Assembly: GCF_900187355.1 (NCBI RefSeq)
Contig: NZ_LT906451.1
Location: forward strand, 2,415,001 to 2,479,000
Direction: 5' to 3'
Source: Legionella lansingensis
GTDB taxonomy: Bacteria; Pseudomonadota; Gammaproteobacteria; Legionellales; Legionellaceae
Length of the DNA stretch: 64,000 bases
A program made the translations under genes and the position numbers. Shown in pieces: positions 16,817 through 27,600 of the stretch. Positions within the stretch are counted from its first letter, which is position 1; each line of letters starts with the position of its first letter. The notes under the pieces are model-generated. The model was not told the DNA's origin. It saw nothing but the letters and a program-made list of their open reading frames with translations, and did no database searches.

Positions 16817-17686
16817 TCAAATGCAAAAAATCGATGTAAAGGGCGATTTTACTTCACACTGCTCCTCTACCCCTAGAGGGTCTTTAATCATGACTAGAGG
16901 TGATGGACATAGACTTATTTGATTGAATGAAATCTTGCTGTTAGAGTTGAAAAAAGCGGTGCCTGATGCATCGGTGGTCTTGGATGAGATTGCCCATAGA
17001 TTATGATTGCGAGTGTAGATTCCTACAGCTGACCTTAAAATTTCATCAGCTTTATAACCAGAATACTCTTTCATATCAAGAGGAGTTACATCCTCCAGAT
17101 CTTTAACATGTAAATCAGCGCCTCTCTCAACAAGAGCTTCGATTGCTTCTTTATTTCGATGAAGGCAAGCATAATGTAACGCTGTTCGACCAAAACGATC
17201 TTTAGCATGAACATTTGCTCCTAATTTCAATAATTGCATAGCAACTTCCGATTGGAAGCGCTCGCTTTTTCTATCACTGTCTTTATGTTCCCAACCTTTA
17301 GCAATTGACAATATTAGTGGTGTATTTCCATTGTGAGAAGCCTGATTAATCTGTTGAGTCATCTCGTTTTTATCAGTAACAATTTGAGGATTTAGTAAAA
17401 GCATTACGGACTCAATGGAGCTATTAGCTATTCCCCATAATAAAGGAGTATTTCCAAATTGTGGCTCGGTAGTAGAAAGATGAGGTCTATTTAATTCTAG
17501 AAATCGCTGTACCGCAACGAAATGGTTCGTTATTGCAGCAAGATGTAAGGGCGTATTTCCACACTTGTCTCTAAGGAATATATTTTTCTTAAGATCAACA
17601 AGACTAGGTATAAATGTAGTCGGAGCAGAACGTGTTTTTTTAATTTCCTCAAACAGATTAAACGTAGTAAACCGTAATCTAAACAT
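16817..17686 (-). CDS. Ankyrin-repeat protein, candidate Dot/Icm effector
   Basis: A 289-residue protein with at least four ankyrin repeats: GNTPLHLAAITNHFVAVQRF, GNTPLLWGIANSSIESVM, GNTPLILSIAKGWEH, and FGRTALHYACLHRNKEAIEA followed by DVTPLDMKEY. The last 75 residues are unique. Ankyrin proteins are a common effector class in Legionella, and a near-consensus PmrA box lies upstream (17730-17749). It separates ftsB from eno, an unusual place that suggests insertion. The ribosome-binding site is weak. The repeats are certain; secretion is inferred. Confidence 0.85.
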   Translation of the reverse strand: MFRLRFTTFNLFEEIKKTRSAPTTFIPSLVDLKKNIFLRDKCGNTPLHLAAITNHFVAVQRFLELNRPHLSTTEPQFGNTPLLWGIANSSIESVMLLLNPQIVTDKNEMTQQINQASHNGNTPLILSIAKGWEHKDSDRKSERFQSEVAMQLLKLGANVHAKDRFGRTALHYACLHRNKEAIEALVERGADLHVKDLEDVTPLDMKEYSGYKADEILRSAVGIYTRNHNLWAISSKTTDASGTAFFNSNSKISFNQISLCPSPLVMIKDPLGVEEQCEVKSPFTSIFCI

Positions 17687-17716
17687 AGCAAACGTCTAAA
17701 GCTAAAAATGCTATAT

Positions 17717-17749
17717 ATAGTAAAAGAATAAAATTAAGAGAATATTAAT
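17717..17749 (-). promoter_or_regulatory. PmrA-box promoter of the ankyrin gene
   Basis: On the minus strand ATTAATATT-CT-CTTAATTTT (17749-17730) matches the PmrA element cTTAATatT-N2-cTTAATatT, with TTAA cores exactly 7 bases apart. Seven bases later comes TACTAT (17722-17717), a plausible -10. The spacing equals that at the boxes at 24628 and 48649. Confidence 0.75.
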
Positions 17750-17810
17750 TGCTCGTTATTTGGCGAATTGCCGAAACTCAAAATCTTTCGATCAATTCCA
17801 GGTATTTTCA

Positions 17811-17835
17811 ATAAAAAGCCCTTGGCTAGAAGGGC
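17811..17835 (-). terminator. Rho-independent terminator for eno
   Basis: On the minus strand GCCCTT-CTAGCC-AAGGGC is followed by TTTTTATT, a textbook terminator about 125 bases after the eno stop. A dispersed repeat lies between stop and terminator. Confidence 0.75.
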
Positions 17836-17908
17836 CGAGAGTGTTTACTGAGTTGTCATCCTCGCGTAGGGGTGATCCCTTGATTCAAACCCTTGTGCCA
17901 CTCCAGAA

Positions 17909-17936
17909 TGGATTCCTGCCTGCGCGGGAATGACAC
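17909..17936 (+). repeat. Dispersed palindromic repeat, family B (ggattcccgcctgcgcgggaatgac)
   Basis: The stretch contains the hairpin TTCCTGCCTGCGCGGGAA. It is nearly identical to 29789-29815 in front of rpoH. Both copies sit in intergenic DNA. Confidence 0.7.
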
Positions 17937-17960
17937 AGTCTCGAAGATCCAATCTTAGCC

Positions 17961-19283
<1,323 letters not shown>

Positions 19284-19324
19284 CTATTGTTTTTCCACGC
19301 AGAAATATTGTCAAGTCTTATAAA

Positions 19325-19396
19325 TGTGCTGTCATGCCGGATGCAATGAAGATTTCCCAAGATTCAGGAGATTCTTCACTACGCTCAGAACGACAG
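19325..19396. repeat. Dispersed repeat, family A
   Basis: GATTCTTCACTACGCTCAG at 19370-19388 resembles 7069-7095, and GCTGTCATGCCGGATGCAAT precedes it. It lies in the divergent gap between eno and the DUF47 gene (257 bases), where promoters for both are expected. Confidence 0.6.
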
Positions 19397-19489
19397 AGGC
19401 GTTTTGTTTCTGTTTTTAACAATTTATATTTGTTCCAGGCTAGGTTTGGTTTATAATTCCTGCAAAATTTTTTTTCAAGAAAATAGGGT

Positions 19490-20164
19490 ATGGGTAGTCG
19501 TATATTTAACATGTTCGGGCCATCGCCTATCCGGCCGATAGAACAGCATATGCGTAAAGCGCATCATTGCGCTAAGCAACTACATCCTTTTTTTGAAGCC
19601 GTGCTCACACAAGATTGGTCGACTGCTGAAGGCATTCAAGAAAAAATTTCCAGCATTGAAAAAGAAGCGGATCTAATTAAACGAGATTTGCGGCTACATT
19701 TACCGACAGGTTTATTCTTGCCAGTATCACGCACGGATTTACTTGAGCTGCTAAGCGCACAAGATCGTATTGCCAATAAAGCGCAAGATATCGCAGGATT
19801 AATTGTGAGCCGAAGAATGGTTATCCCTGAAGCCCTGGTTTCTGTCTTTATGCCATTCTTAGATCGTTGCCTGGATGCCTCCAGACAAGCTTGTAAAGCG
19901 ATTAATGAACTGGACGAATTGCTTGAAAGCGGCTTCCGTGGAAACGAAGTCAAAATCGTTGAAGAAATGATTGTGACCCTGGATGAGATTGAGCATGACA
20001 GTGACGATAAACTCGCTGACATCAGACATCGTATTTTTGAGTTGGAAAAGGATTTACCTGCCATCGAGGTGGTTTTTCTCTATAAACTTGTTCAATGGAT
20101 TGGTGAATTAGCAGACCATGCTCAAACAGTAGGTGGTCGGCTACAAATTCTTATTGCTCGGTAG
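19490..20164 (+). CDS. DUF47/PhoU-like phosphate transport regulator
   Basis: A 224-residue all-helical protein of the TIGR00153/DUF47 family, distantly PhoU-like. Typical stretches are FFEAVLTQDWSTAEGIQEKI, EADLIKRDLRLHLPTGLFLP and RIANKAQDIAGLI. It is paired with a Pit transporter 9 bases downstream, the standard arrangement, and probably modulates low-affinity phosphate uptake. Confidence 0.9.
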   Translation: MGSRIFNMFGPSPIRPIEQHMRKAHHCAKQLHPFFEAVLTQDWSTAEGIQEKISSIEKEADLIKRDLRLHLPTGLFLPVSRTDLLELLSAQDRIANKAQDIAGLIVSRRMVIPEALVSVFMPFLDRCLDASRQACKAINELDELLESGFRGNEVKIVEEMIVTLDEIEHDSDDKLADIRHRIFELEKDLPAIEVVFLYKLVQWIGELADHAQTVGGRLQILIAR

Positions 20165-20173
20165 TAAATTCCT

Positions 20174-21427
20174 ATGACTTATCCTTTTTTATTATTTTTC
20201 CTTGCGATTGCTTTTTGTTTCTTCATGACTTGGGGTGTGGGAGCTAATGATCTTGCCAATGTCATGAGCACAACGATGGGATCAAAAGCCATTACGGTCC
20301 GCCAAGCCATGATTATCGCTATTATTTTTGAATTTGCCGGTGCCTTTCTTGGTGGGAGTGGCGTAACTGAAACCATGCGTGATGGTATTATTACTAGCAG
20401 TCAATTATCGAATCAACCGCTAATCCTTATTGAAGGCATGCTTGGTGTTTTAATTGCTTGCACGGTGTGGATGAATCTTGCAAGTTATTTGGGTGTACCT
20501 GTTTCTATTACCAACGCTTTGGTAGGTTCCATGGTAGGCTTTGGTTCGGTGGTTTTAGGCACCAATGCGATTCATTGGCAGCAAGTTTATCATATTGCCA
20601 TTGGCTGGTTTACTTCCCCATTGATTGCTGGATTCACAGGTTATGCTTTATTTATAAGTATCCAGCAAACCATCTTTATTAAAAGTGATCCATTAGAAAA
20701 AGCCAAATGGTATGTCCCCATTTACCTCTTTTTAGTGGGATCAGTCTTGTCTTTTATTACTGTTTTTAAAGGTCTGAATCATTTCGATATCCACCTGAAT
20801 TTAAAGCAGGATTTAGCAGTAACTCTAGCTACGAGTATTAGCCTTACCATTATCGGTATGATTTTTATCAAACGTATTCCTGAAGTACCACGTATCCGAC
20901 GACGTGAACGTTTTCTGCAAGTAGAGAAGTATTTTGCTGTTCTCATGGGATTGACAGCCTGTGCCATGGTTTTTGCCCATGGTTCCAATGATGTAGCTCT
21001 GGCAGTCGGCCCTTTAACCATCATATACAGTTTGCTCATGAATGGAGATCAGCCCATGGCAGCGGCCAATTATCCTGCATGGATTATTTTTCTTGGCTCT
21101 GCTGGTGTTGTTATTGGTTTTCTCATGTATGGTAGAAAAGTAATAGAAACAGTGGGAAGTTCAATCACTGCGTTAACACCAAGCCGCGCTTTTGCAGCGA
21201 CTCTTGCTGCTGCAACCACGGTCGTAGTGGCCACAAGCACAGGAATACCGGTTTCCGCGACACAGACCTTGGTGGGTGCTGTACTTGGCGTAGGTTTGGC
21301 TCGAGGTATTGGTGCATTAAATTTAATTGTTATCCGTAATATCTTCACATCCTGGATTTTAACCCTACCTGCCGCATCATTGCTCACTATTCTTTCTTAT
21401 AAAGCCTTGCATATTCTTATTGGGTAA
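20174..21427 (+). CDS. pitA: Low-affinity inorganic phosphate transporter (Pit)
   Basis: A 417-residue inner-membrane carrier with about ten hydrophobic segments. The duplicated PHO-4 signatures are clear: GANDLANVMSTTMGSKAIT at residues 23-41 and FAHGSNDVALAVGPL in the C-terminal half. TGIPVSATQTLVGAVLGVG is the second-half conserved loop. It co-transports metal-phosphate with protons. It forms an operon with the DUF47 gene. Confidence 0.93.
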   Translation: MTYPFLLFFLAIAFCFFMTWGVGANDLANVMSTTMGSKAITVRQAMIIAIIFEFAGAFLGGSGVTETMRDGIITSSQLSNQPLILIEGMLGVLIACTVWMNLASYLGVPVSITNALVGSMVGFGSVVLGTNAIHWQQVYHIAIGWFTSPLIAGFTGYALFISIQQTIFIKSDPLEKAKWYVPIYLFLVGSVLSFITVFKGLNHFDIHLNLKQDLAVTLATSISLTIIGMIFIKRIPEVPRIRRRERFLQVEKYFAVLMGLTACAMVFAHGSNDVALAVGPLTIIYSLLMNGDQPMAAANYPAWIIFLGSAGVVIGFLMYGRKVIETVGSSITALTPSRAFAATLAAATTVVVATSTGIPVSATQTLVGAVLGVGLARGIGALNLIVIRNIFTSWILTLPAASLLTILSYKALHILIG

Positions 21428-21456
21428 GGAAACATCATGGAGATGGAGGAGCTGTT

Positions 21457-21585
21457 TAAAGTGTAGGCTCGACGTTCCGCGGCTTGACCGCGGAACCCAG
21501 TGATGCTAATAGATCCTGGAGCCCGCGGTCAAGCCGCGGGAAGTCGGCGTGTCGACGTAAGGAATAACTTAAACCTACACTTTTC
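21457..21585. repeat. MITE-like element with nested palindromes
   Basis: About 128 bases bounded by the inverted ends AAAGTGTAGGCT and (inverted) AAAAGTGTAGGTTT. Inside are the hairpins TTCCGCGGCTTGACCGCGGAA and CCCGCGGTCAAGCCGCGGG, which are related to each other in opposite orientation. The core is far richer in G+C than its surroundings. No coding capacity. It lies between convergent genes and may also serve as a bidirectional terminator. Confidence 0.65.
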
Positions 21586-21597
21586 AACCGGCCCCCT

Positions 21598-21795
21598 CTA
21601 GAAACCTTCCCAGATTTCGCCTTCCTCGTCTTTAGGGTTGGGGTTGTCACGGAGGTAAAAAATACGTTGATGCTTTTTAATTTCTTTTAATTGTGATGCT
21701 GATTTTTTATGTGTAGCATCAAACTTAGATAAAAATTTATCGTAAGGACTTACATAAGCCTTATCAATATCTGGTTTTCTTGTTTGTTTGCTCAT
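21598..21795 (-). CDS. Small conserved protein (CBU_0585-like)
   Basis: A 65-residue highly charged protein with no signal peptide or membrane segment (KAYVSPYDKFLSKFDATH; RIFYLRDNPN). It resembles a small family I recall from Coxiella and Legionella (CBU_0585 family) of unknown role; I cannot verify this. A promoter is visible upstream (TATACT/TATTAT near 21815-21825 on the minus strand) and CAGGATG is a plausible ribosome-binding site. It is divergent from adenosine deaminase. Confidence 0.65.
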   Translation of the reverse strand: MSKQTRKPDIDKAYVSPYDKFLSKFDATHKKSASQLKEIKKHQRIFYLRDNPNPKDEEGEIWEGF

Positions 21796-21897
21796 TGAAT
21801 CATCCTGCTTGAGGTATAATAGTATAAACGAAGCATTTTATCGGTTTTTGCACTTAGTTACCATCAAGATCATTATAGCAGCCAGGTGGAAATTATT

Positions 21898-22878
21898 ATG
21901 ACAATAAAAAAGGCAGAACTACACAGTCATCTCGAAGGAACTATTCCTCCCTGGCTAGCAAAAAAACTGGCCAAACGCAATAAAATGACTTTGCCACCTG
22001 CGCTTTTTTCGGATGATGAGCATAGCTATCAGTATCAAGATTTCCTGGATTTCTTAAAGACTTTCGATAAGGTAGCCGAGGTCATCAGAATGCCTGAAGA
22101 TTACTATGACATTACCTTCGAATATCTGAAAATGAATGCTGAAAACGATACCATTTACATAGAAATGATGTATTCACCCGATCATGCTGAACAAGCAAGC
22201 GGAATTCATTCCTGTGAACATTTAAAAGCAATCCAGCAGGCCATAGATGATGCTGAGGAGAAATTTAACATTATTGGACGAATTATTATTACTGGAGTAC
22301 GTCACTTTGGCATAGAAGCCGTTACCAAGGTAGCAAAACAAGCTACTAAAGAGAAAGAATCCTGTATTGTTGGTTTTGGCTTGGGAGGAGATGAGATTAA
22401 TTTCCCACCAAAATTATTCAAGAAAGCCTATGAAATCGCTGCTGCTGGCGGTCTTCATTGTACAGTACACGCAGGAGAGTTTGCCCCTGCTAGCGGCGTG
22501 CTTGAAGCCATACAACACTTGCCAGTCAAACGGATTGGGCATGGTGTTCAGGCTATTCATTGTCCCGAAACCCTGGCAAAACTAAAGGATAAGAACATTG
22601 CCTTGGAAATATGTCCCTCCAGCAATATTACCCTAGGACTTTTTAAAGATATGCTAGCTCATCCTCTCCCGCAGTTTGTGAACGCTGGCATTACCATTAG
22701 CTTAGGTTCTGATGATCCTCCCTTTTTTCGTACCGACCTTGCCAAAGAATACGAGCGTGTACAGCAGAGTTATCAATACACGGATGAACAAATGAAGAAT
22801 TTTACGGTAATGGCTATTGAATCGAGTTTTGCTGATGACAACACCAAAGCAAAACTTAAGAAACAACTAGAGAGATAA
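21898..22878 (+). CDS. add: Adenosine deaminase
   Basis: A 326-residue amidohydrolase converting adenosine to inosine. Metal and catalytic motifs: HSHLEGT at 9-15 (two His), VHAGE with the metal His and catalytic Glu, GHG, and SLGSDDPPFF with the two Asp residues. The ATG at 21898 is preferred over GTG 21886 because AGGTGGA lies 7 bases before it. Shorter or adenine-specific relatives exist, so substrate is likely but not proved. Confidence 0.9.
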   Translation: MTIKKAELHSHLEGTIPPWLAKKLAKRNKMTLPPALFSDDEHSYQYQDFLDFLKTFDKVAEVIRMPEDYYDITFEYLKMNAENDTIYIEMMYSPDHAEQASGIHSCEHLKAIQQAIDDAEEKFNIIGRIIITGVRHFGIEAVTKVAKQATKEKESCIVGFGLGGDEINFPPKLFKKAYEIAAAGGLHCTVHAGEFAPASGVLEAIQHLPVKRIGHGVQAIHCPETLAKLKDKNIALEICPSSNITLGLFKDMLAHPLPQFVNAGITISLGSDDPPFFRTDLAKEYERVQQSYQYTDEQMKNFTVMAIESSFADDNTKAKLKKQLER

Positions 22879-23031
22879 AGACCTCAAAGCAGCCTCTTTC
22901 AAGTAGGTCTCTCGATACTCGTGAGCTCAATAATCGTCAAGTATGCAAATCATTCATTAATCATTCTAAATGATTGAAATTCTCTCATGTAGACTGCCTT
23001 TTAAAAATTGTCCAATACAAAGGCGCACCTG
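22879..23031. other. Intergenic DNA between add and the IS
   Basis: About 150 bases with no gene I can support and no strong terminator. It ends at the left inverted repeat of the IS. Confidence 0.5.
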
Positions 23032-24600
23032 TTGCCTCAATAGAACCTGTTGCCGAAGGACAAAAAATATACTGAGTCGTTGCCTCAGAATAGGTGTTGC
23101 TTTTGAGAGGTTTTGTTGCGATTAAAAAATAATTGCTATTGAGCCTGGTGGGTGTGTGGGCGAGAAGCCTGTGAGTGTGGGCAATAACTGTGAATAACGT
23201 CTTTTTGTTATTCATGGTTTTGTCCACACGTCCCATAGGGCACAGGCTGGTCCGAAGGACTCGTCCATCATATCCACAGGCTTTATGTTCCTGTCTTTTT
23301 ACAATATTGAATAAGACTTTCATTAAAGAGCCTTTCTTTGTTTTACATGTTGAATATTCACTAATCTAAATATTAATTTTAGCTTTTTTTGAATCTTTTT
23401 TTGCAAGTCAAACGGGTCGAGTGTATTAAAGGTCTCTTGTAATTTTGTTTTCTGAGCGAGAGTAAGACCATTCGACGTCATCAGTCGCTGATAGGGCGTT
23501 TGGGGTTGATCATATTTTTTGATTACACGGGATTGAATTCGTACTTTGTCAATGAGCTTAATGCAAGGATAGAAAAAATTAAATAACAAGGAGACTTCGT
23601 TAGAATATAAGTCATTCATAAGCTCAACGAGCTTTGGATTACCAAAACGATGATAACCAAACAGTTGACGCACATGAGTCCAGTTCTTTTGTTCAACATG
23701 TGCATTATCGTCTTTTTTATAAGGACGAGAGTGAGTAAATTGAACCGCTTTTTGTGGGTCCCGCTCAGTAAAATAATGAATGAGATGCCAATTGAGAAAC
23801 TCTGAGCCGTTATCACAATCAAACCCTTTGATTTCAAAAGGTAAATTTTTTTCTATGTCTTGAATACCCCCCAAGACACCATGAGCTCCTTTATTCCAAG
23901 TGGCCCGCATTTCTGTCCAGCCACTGAAAATATCCGTCAGCGTAATAGACCAAACAAAATCACCGGCTAGTGATGCTCCACAATGCGCAACGCTGTCGGC
24001 CTCCATAAAACCCACTTCGTTAGTATTCCACTGATTCGTATTGACTGGAATTTGATTCCTGAGAATACTTCCAGGCTTTGTTCCACTTAAGCCTTTTCCA
24101 TAGCGAGTTTTAACAGGCTTGAGTAAGCGATCAATTGTAGCAGCGCTCATGGTTAGCAGTTGAGAGGATATCTCCGCCGCTAAAGGCTCATAATGATTTT
24201 GATAATGAGGTAACCATAAGGGAAGAGCTCTCTTTAATCGTTTACCACACATCTGATCCGTGCCAAGCCATATCTTTTTTAAAGGCTCCAGCAATATGGA
24301 TGGGTCATAGGTCTTCTTTTTTCCAACTTTCTTCGGACTTTTATCAGAAATGGGTAACTGTCTTAATAAACGAGCTGCTGCTTTGCGATGATAATGATGC
24401 GTCTCGCAAAATTCCTCCAGAATGCGTTTTTTTAACGCTCTATTGCCTCGTTGATAGCGGATACGCTGTATTTTTAGATACAAATCCATATTCACTTGCC
24501 CCATTTCTGTTCCTCTCGCTCGGCAACAGCCATATTGAGGCAACGAAGCAATTTATGGACTTATTTACGTCATCCTTCGGCAACAGATAATTTGAGGCAA
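23032..24600 (-). mobile_element. Insertion sequence with two nested pairs of inverted repeats
   Basis: Outer ends: TTGCCTCAATAG...CTGTTGCCGAAGGA at 23032-23060 against its inverse at 24573-24600. An inner pair of the same unit (CGTTGCCTCA...TGTTGC) lies at 23078-23100 and, inverted, at 24523-24545. One transposase gene is inside. The 260 bases between the left ends and the transposase stop hold no supported gene. No obvious target duplication is visible. Confidence 0.85.
23323..24504 (-). CDS. DDE integrase-core transposase
   Basis: A 393-residue transposase. The ATG at 24504 is preferred (GAGGAAC upstream); the frame extends to 24543 within the inner repeat. An N-terminal helical region contains ETHHYHRKAAARLLRQ (HTH). 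The rve core has FMEADSVAHCG (first Asp), KGFDCDNGSEF (second Asp) and NAHVEQKNW (catalytic Glu). All three catalytic residues are present and the frame is intact. I cannot place it in a named IS family with certainty; IS481/IS1202-type relatives are the closest I can suggest. Confidence 0.85.
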   Translation of the reverse strand: MGQVNMDLYLKIQRIRYQRGNRALKKRILEEFCETHHYHRKAAARLLRQLPISDKSPKKVGKKKTYDPSILLEPLKKIWLGTDQMCGKRLKRALPLWLPHYQNHYEPLAAEISSQLLTMSAATIDRLLKPVKTRYGKGLSGTKPGSILRNQIPVNTNQWNTNEVGFMEADSVAHCGASLAGDFVWSITLTDIFSGWTEMRATWNKGAHGVLGGIQDIEKNLPFEIKGFDCDNGSEFLNWHLIHYFTERDPQKAVQFTHSRPYKKDDNAHVEQKNWTHVRQLFGYHRFGNPKLVELMNDLYSNEVSLLFNFFYPCIKLIDKVRIQSRVIKKYDQPQTPYQRLMTSNGLTLAQKTKLQETFNTLDPFDLQKKIQKKLKLIFRLVNIQHVKQRKAL

Positions 24601-24627
24601 TTCGCGCATTCTCCCCGCAACAAGATC

Positions 24628-24660
24628 CTTAATTTCCCCTTAATGTTTAATTGTTATACT
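24628..24660 (+). promoter_or_regulatory. PmrA-box promoter of the 1073-residue orphan gene
   Basis: CTTAATTTC-CC-CTTAATGTT (24628-24647) matches the tandem PmrA element with TTAA cores 7 bases apart. Seven bases further is TATACT (24655-24660), a good -10. The IS end lies only 27 bases upstream, so the insertion spared the promoter. Confidence 0.78.
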
Positions 24661-24690
24661 TCATGTAGCTAAGTTAAACGAGAACCCAAA

Positions 24691-27600
24691 ATGCCTAAGA
24701 AGTTACCGACAGCCAAATATTTTGAAATTATCAAAGAAAACCATAGAAAGTATTTAGAAGAAAATATGGTTACCCATCTTGAGCTGACAGGCGATCTAAA
24801 ACAGGCCAAGTTAGTTGATGAATATACTAAAAAAATAGGTTCTTACCATGGAAAGAAACAACGTTATTTAAATCGTGCGATTGAACAAGCCTCATTGGCT
24901 ACTAAAGTAGGTCATGGTGCATTGGCCGCCCTTTTCGGGGTTGGTGCGGGTGGGCTTGCTTTTTATGCTCAAAAAAGCAGTTCTATTACCGACGCAATCA
25001 ATCCCTTAGCAGGGGTACAAAATACCGCAGCAGGTCTTTTTAGCGCTGTAATAGGAGTAGGCGTCAGTTACTTAGCCTACAACGCCTTTGAAAAATGGAC
25101 TGAAAAACCCGCAGAAGCTGATGAAAAAATGTTTAAAGAGGCCATGGAAAAGGCAGGATTCACCAATAAGAAATATGAAAAACTATCCGAAGAGATAGTG
25201 AAGTTATTCCATTTCAGAGAATGTCTTTTGTTAGGTCTGAAAGATACCGCTGGTATGAATATGCGCGAGGAATTCAAAGAAAAATATGCGCCTGATAGCG
25301 AGCCCTACAATGAGGAAGCACTCAATGCCGCCATTGAGGTCTATTTTTTGGCCCAGTTAAATGAGCTATTTAACAATGCCTTCAAAGAAATTTACGCCAT
25401 TCATGATGAAGAAATAGAAGAAGATAGTGCTCAGTATAGAGTCGTCAGATGGTTAAGAAGTTTTTTTGAAAATAAGGAAAAGAGACAAGAGTTTAGTCAG
25501 CAGTTGCAACTTCGCTTCATGGAGCAATGCTTAAATTATCTCGAAGCCCAAATGGCTGAGCCCAGCTTCTTTGCTAAATACCCTTATGCTACGGCAAGTA
25601 TGAGCGGCTTAATAGCTGGCGCGATTGCTTTGGGATTGGCCGCAGCCATCATTGGTGGCCCAATCACCTTGGGGATCTTAAGCATCGGTTTGGTTATCGC
25701 TTGCGTGACTGCCGTTGCTACTTATTGGGCAGTGAATAATATTGACAGCTTACATTTCAAACGTAGTAAAGAAAACCGCACTGCCATTCAACAAGCCATT
25801 GATGATGTCACCAAAGAAAGTGAGCGCCTGGAGCGTTTAATTCAAGACGTGGTTCACACGACACCGGAGGATGTAGAACGATTAGCGGAGTATAAAAAAG
25901 AAGGTGTGCCAGAGGGATTTTTATCTTATTTCAACATTTTTAGCCAAGGGAAAAAACAAGTTGCCATGGGGGCTAACACCGCATGGATTAGAGAGCATGC
26001 TTCTCGCTATCGCCACAGCAAATTCGTGGAAATCGATTTATCTGAACAACATACAGGCATTATCGACAATGGATTAAGACAAACTGAAGAAATGCAGGCA
26101 CAATTAAAAGACGCAGTACATAACAAGAAAGCTCCTAAATTGCAACATTTTATTGAGCACACGCAAGAATACTTACGTACACCTGAACATCGCGATTTTA
26201 TTCAAAGATTTAAACTGGTTGAGAAAATTAAGCAACAGGTATTAGAGATCGTTGCCGCGCTTCCAGAAGAGGATAAAGAAAGCCCCTTACCAGAAGAACT
26301 GATAGCTTTCTATACAGCCCCTATTGCAGAAGGTGGTTTGGGTGGTTTAAAACAAGATCTCGAGCAAGTAAGAGCTTTAGCTCCTATAACTGACGCGCCA
26401 GCGAATAAATTCCATCCCTATAATAAAATATTGGTTACGGCACAACGATTTAATTATGCCTTGACGCAAGCTGAAAATAGAGACTTTATTTTAAGAGGTG
26501 ATGATGGTTATCGTGACATGCTTGGCTTAAGTGTTACTAGTCCTAGTGAGCGAATCGAAAATAAAATCAATGCTGGAAATATTAAGCAATATTTAAATCA
26601 TTCCTTTGATTTTCTTTATTCTCTTAATCGAAGCGTACAAACCTATGAATCCTCCAAGTTGGATGAGCCCTTCGAAAACAGTATGGAATTCATTTTATAT
26701 AGAACACTGCTTATTAAACAACTAGCAAGCTTGTATGATCCAAACAACCTTCGCGTTGATGATTTGGTACGACGTGAAATTGAAACATTTGCACGAGAAA
26801 AACTGCACATTGATCCCAAAGTTGTATTCGACAATGTCATGCAGCAAGCTTTATTTATTGAGCGCGATAAATCTGGTCCCAGTATCGAAGACCCATTGGG
26901 TGTCAAACGTCCGCTAAGCGATCTGGAGTATATCGCTGATGCTATCCGCGTGGATTTAGCTTACGCTTCCAAAGCGGTTACGCCAAGAATGATGATTGCA
27001 CCAGAAGCAAAAGACTTCTTAATTAAGAAAGCTGATACCGAGCGAACCATGTTTTCTTACGAAAACTCAAAAGCTCAGTTGACTCCAGAACCAACCCCCG
27101 AATACGTTGAAAAGATAAGGCAAACGATTGCTACAACAAAAGAGTTTCTCAAAGCAATGGGGGAGAGAAATACTTTAAAGCAAACGGGGGCTTTAGCGTG
27201 TTACATCTACGATTGTCATAATGAAATTATGGCCTTACGTCAACAAATCGTAAAATGCGATGAGGCAGTACCTAAGAAAACGACCGAGAAAGACGAGGTT
27301 TTAAAATCTAAAGAGCTTGCAGCTGCAGATAAATTATTAGAAGACTATCAACTGGAATTGAAGCAATTATTAAGTATAAAAACAGTAGAAGAGAGTCAGC
27401 TAATGCAATCCACCATACATTTTGGTAAGTTTAAAACGCCACAACCGGATTTGCTAACATTTAGTATAACGGATCTTGAATTTAGGGAGATGATAGAGCC
27501 TAAAGCGCAGACTTCTGAATCCCCACGTGTAATAAATGAAGATTTGTCTACGTCTACCTTAATGCGCTCTATTATTTTTATTGAACCCAAACCTCCCGAA

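Noticed and set aside
22985-23323. 112-residue minus-strand ORF inside the IS
   Set aside because: It crosses the left terminal repeats and the gap behind the transposase; composition is unlike a protein and no ribosome-binding site is seen.
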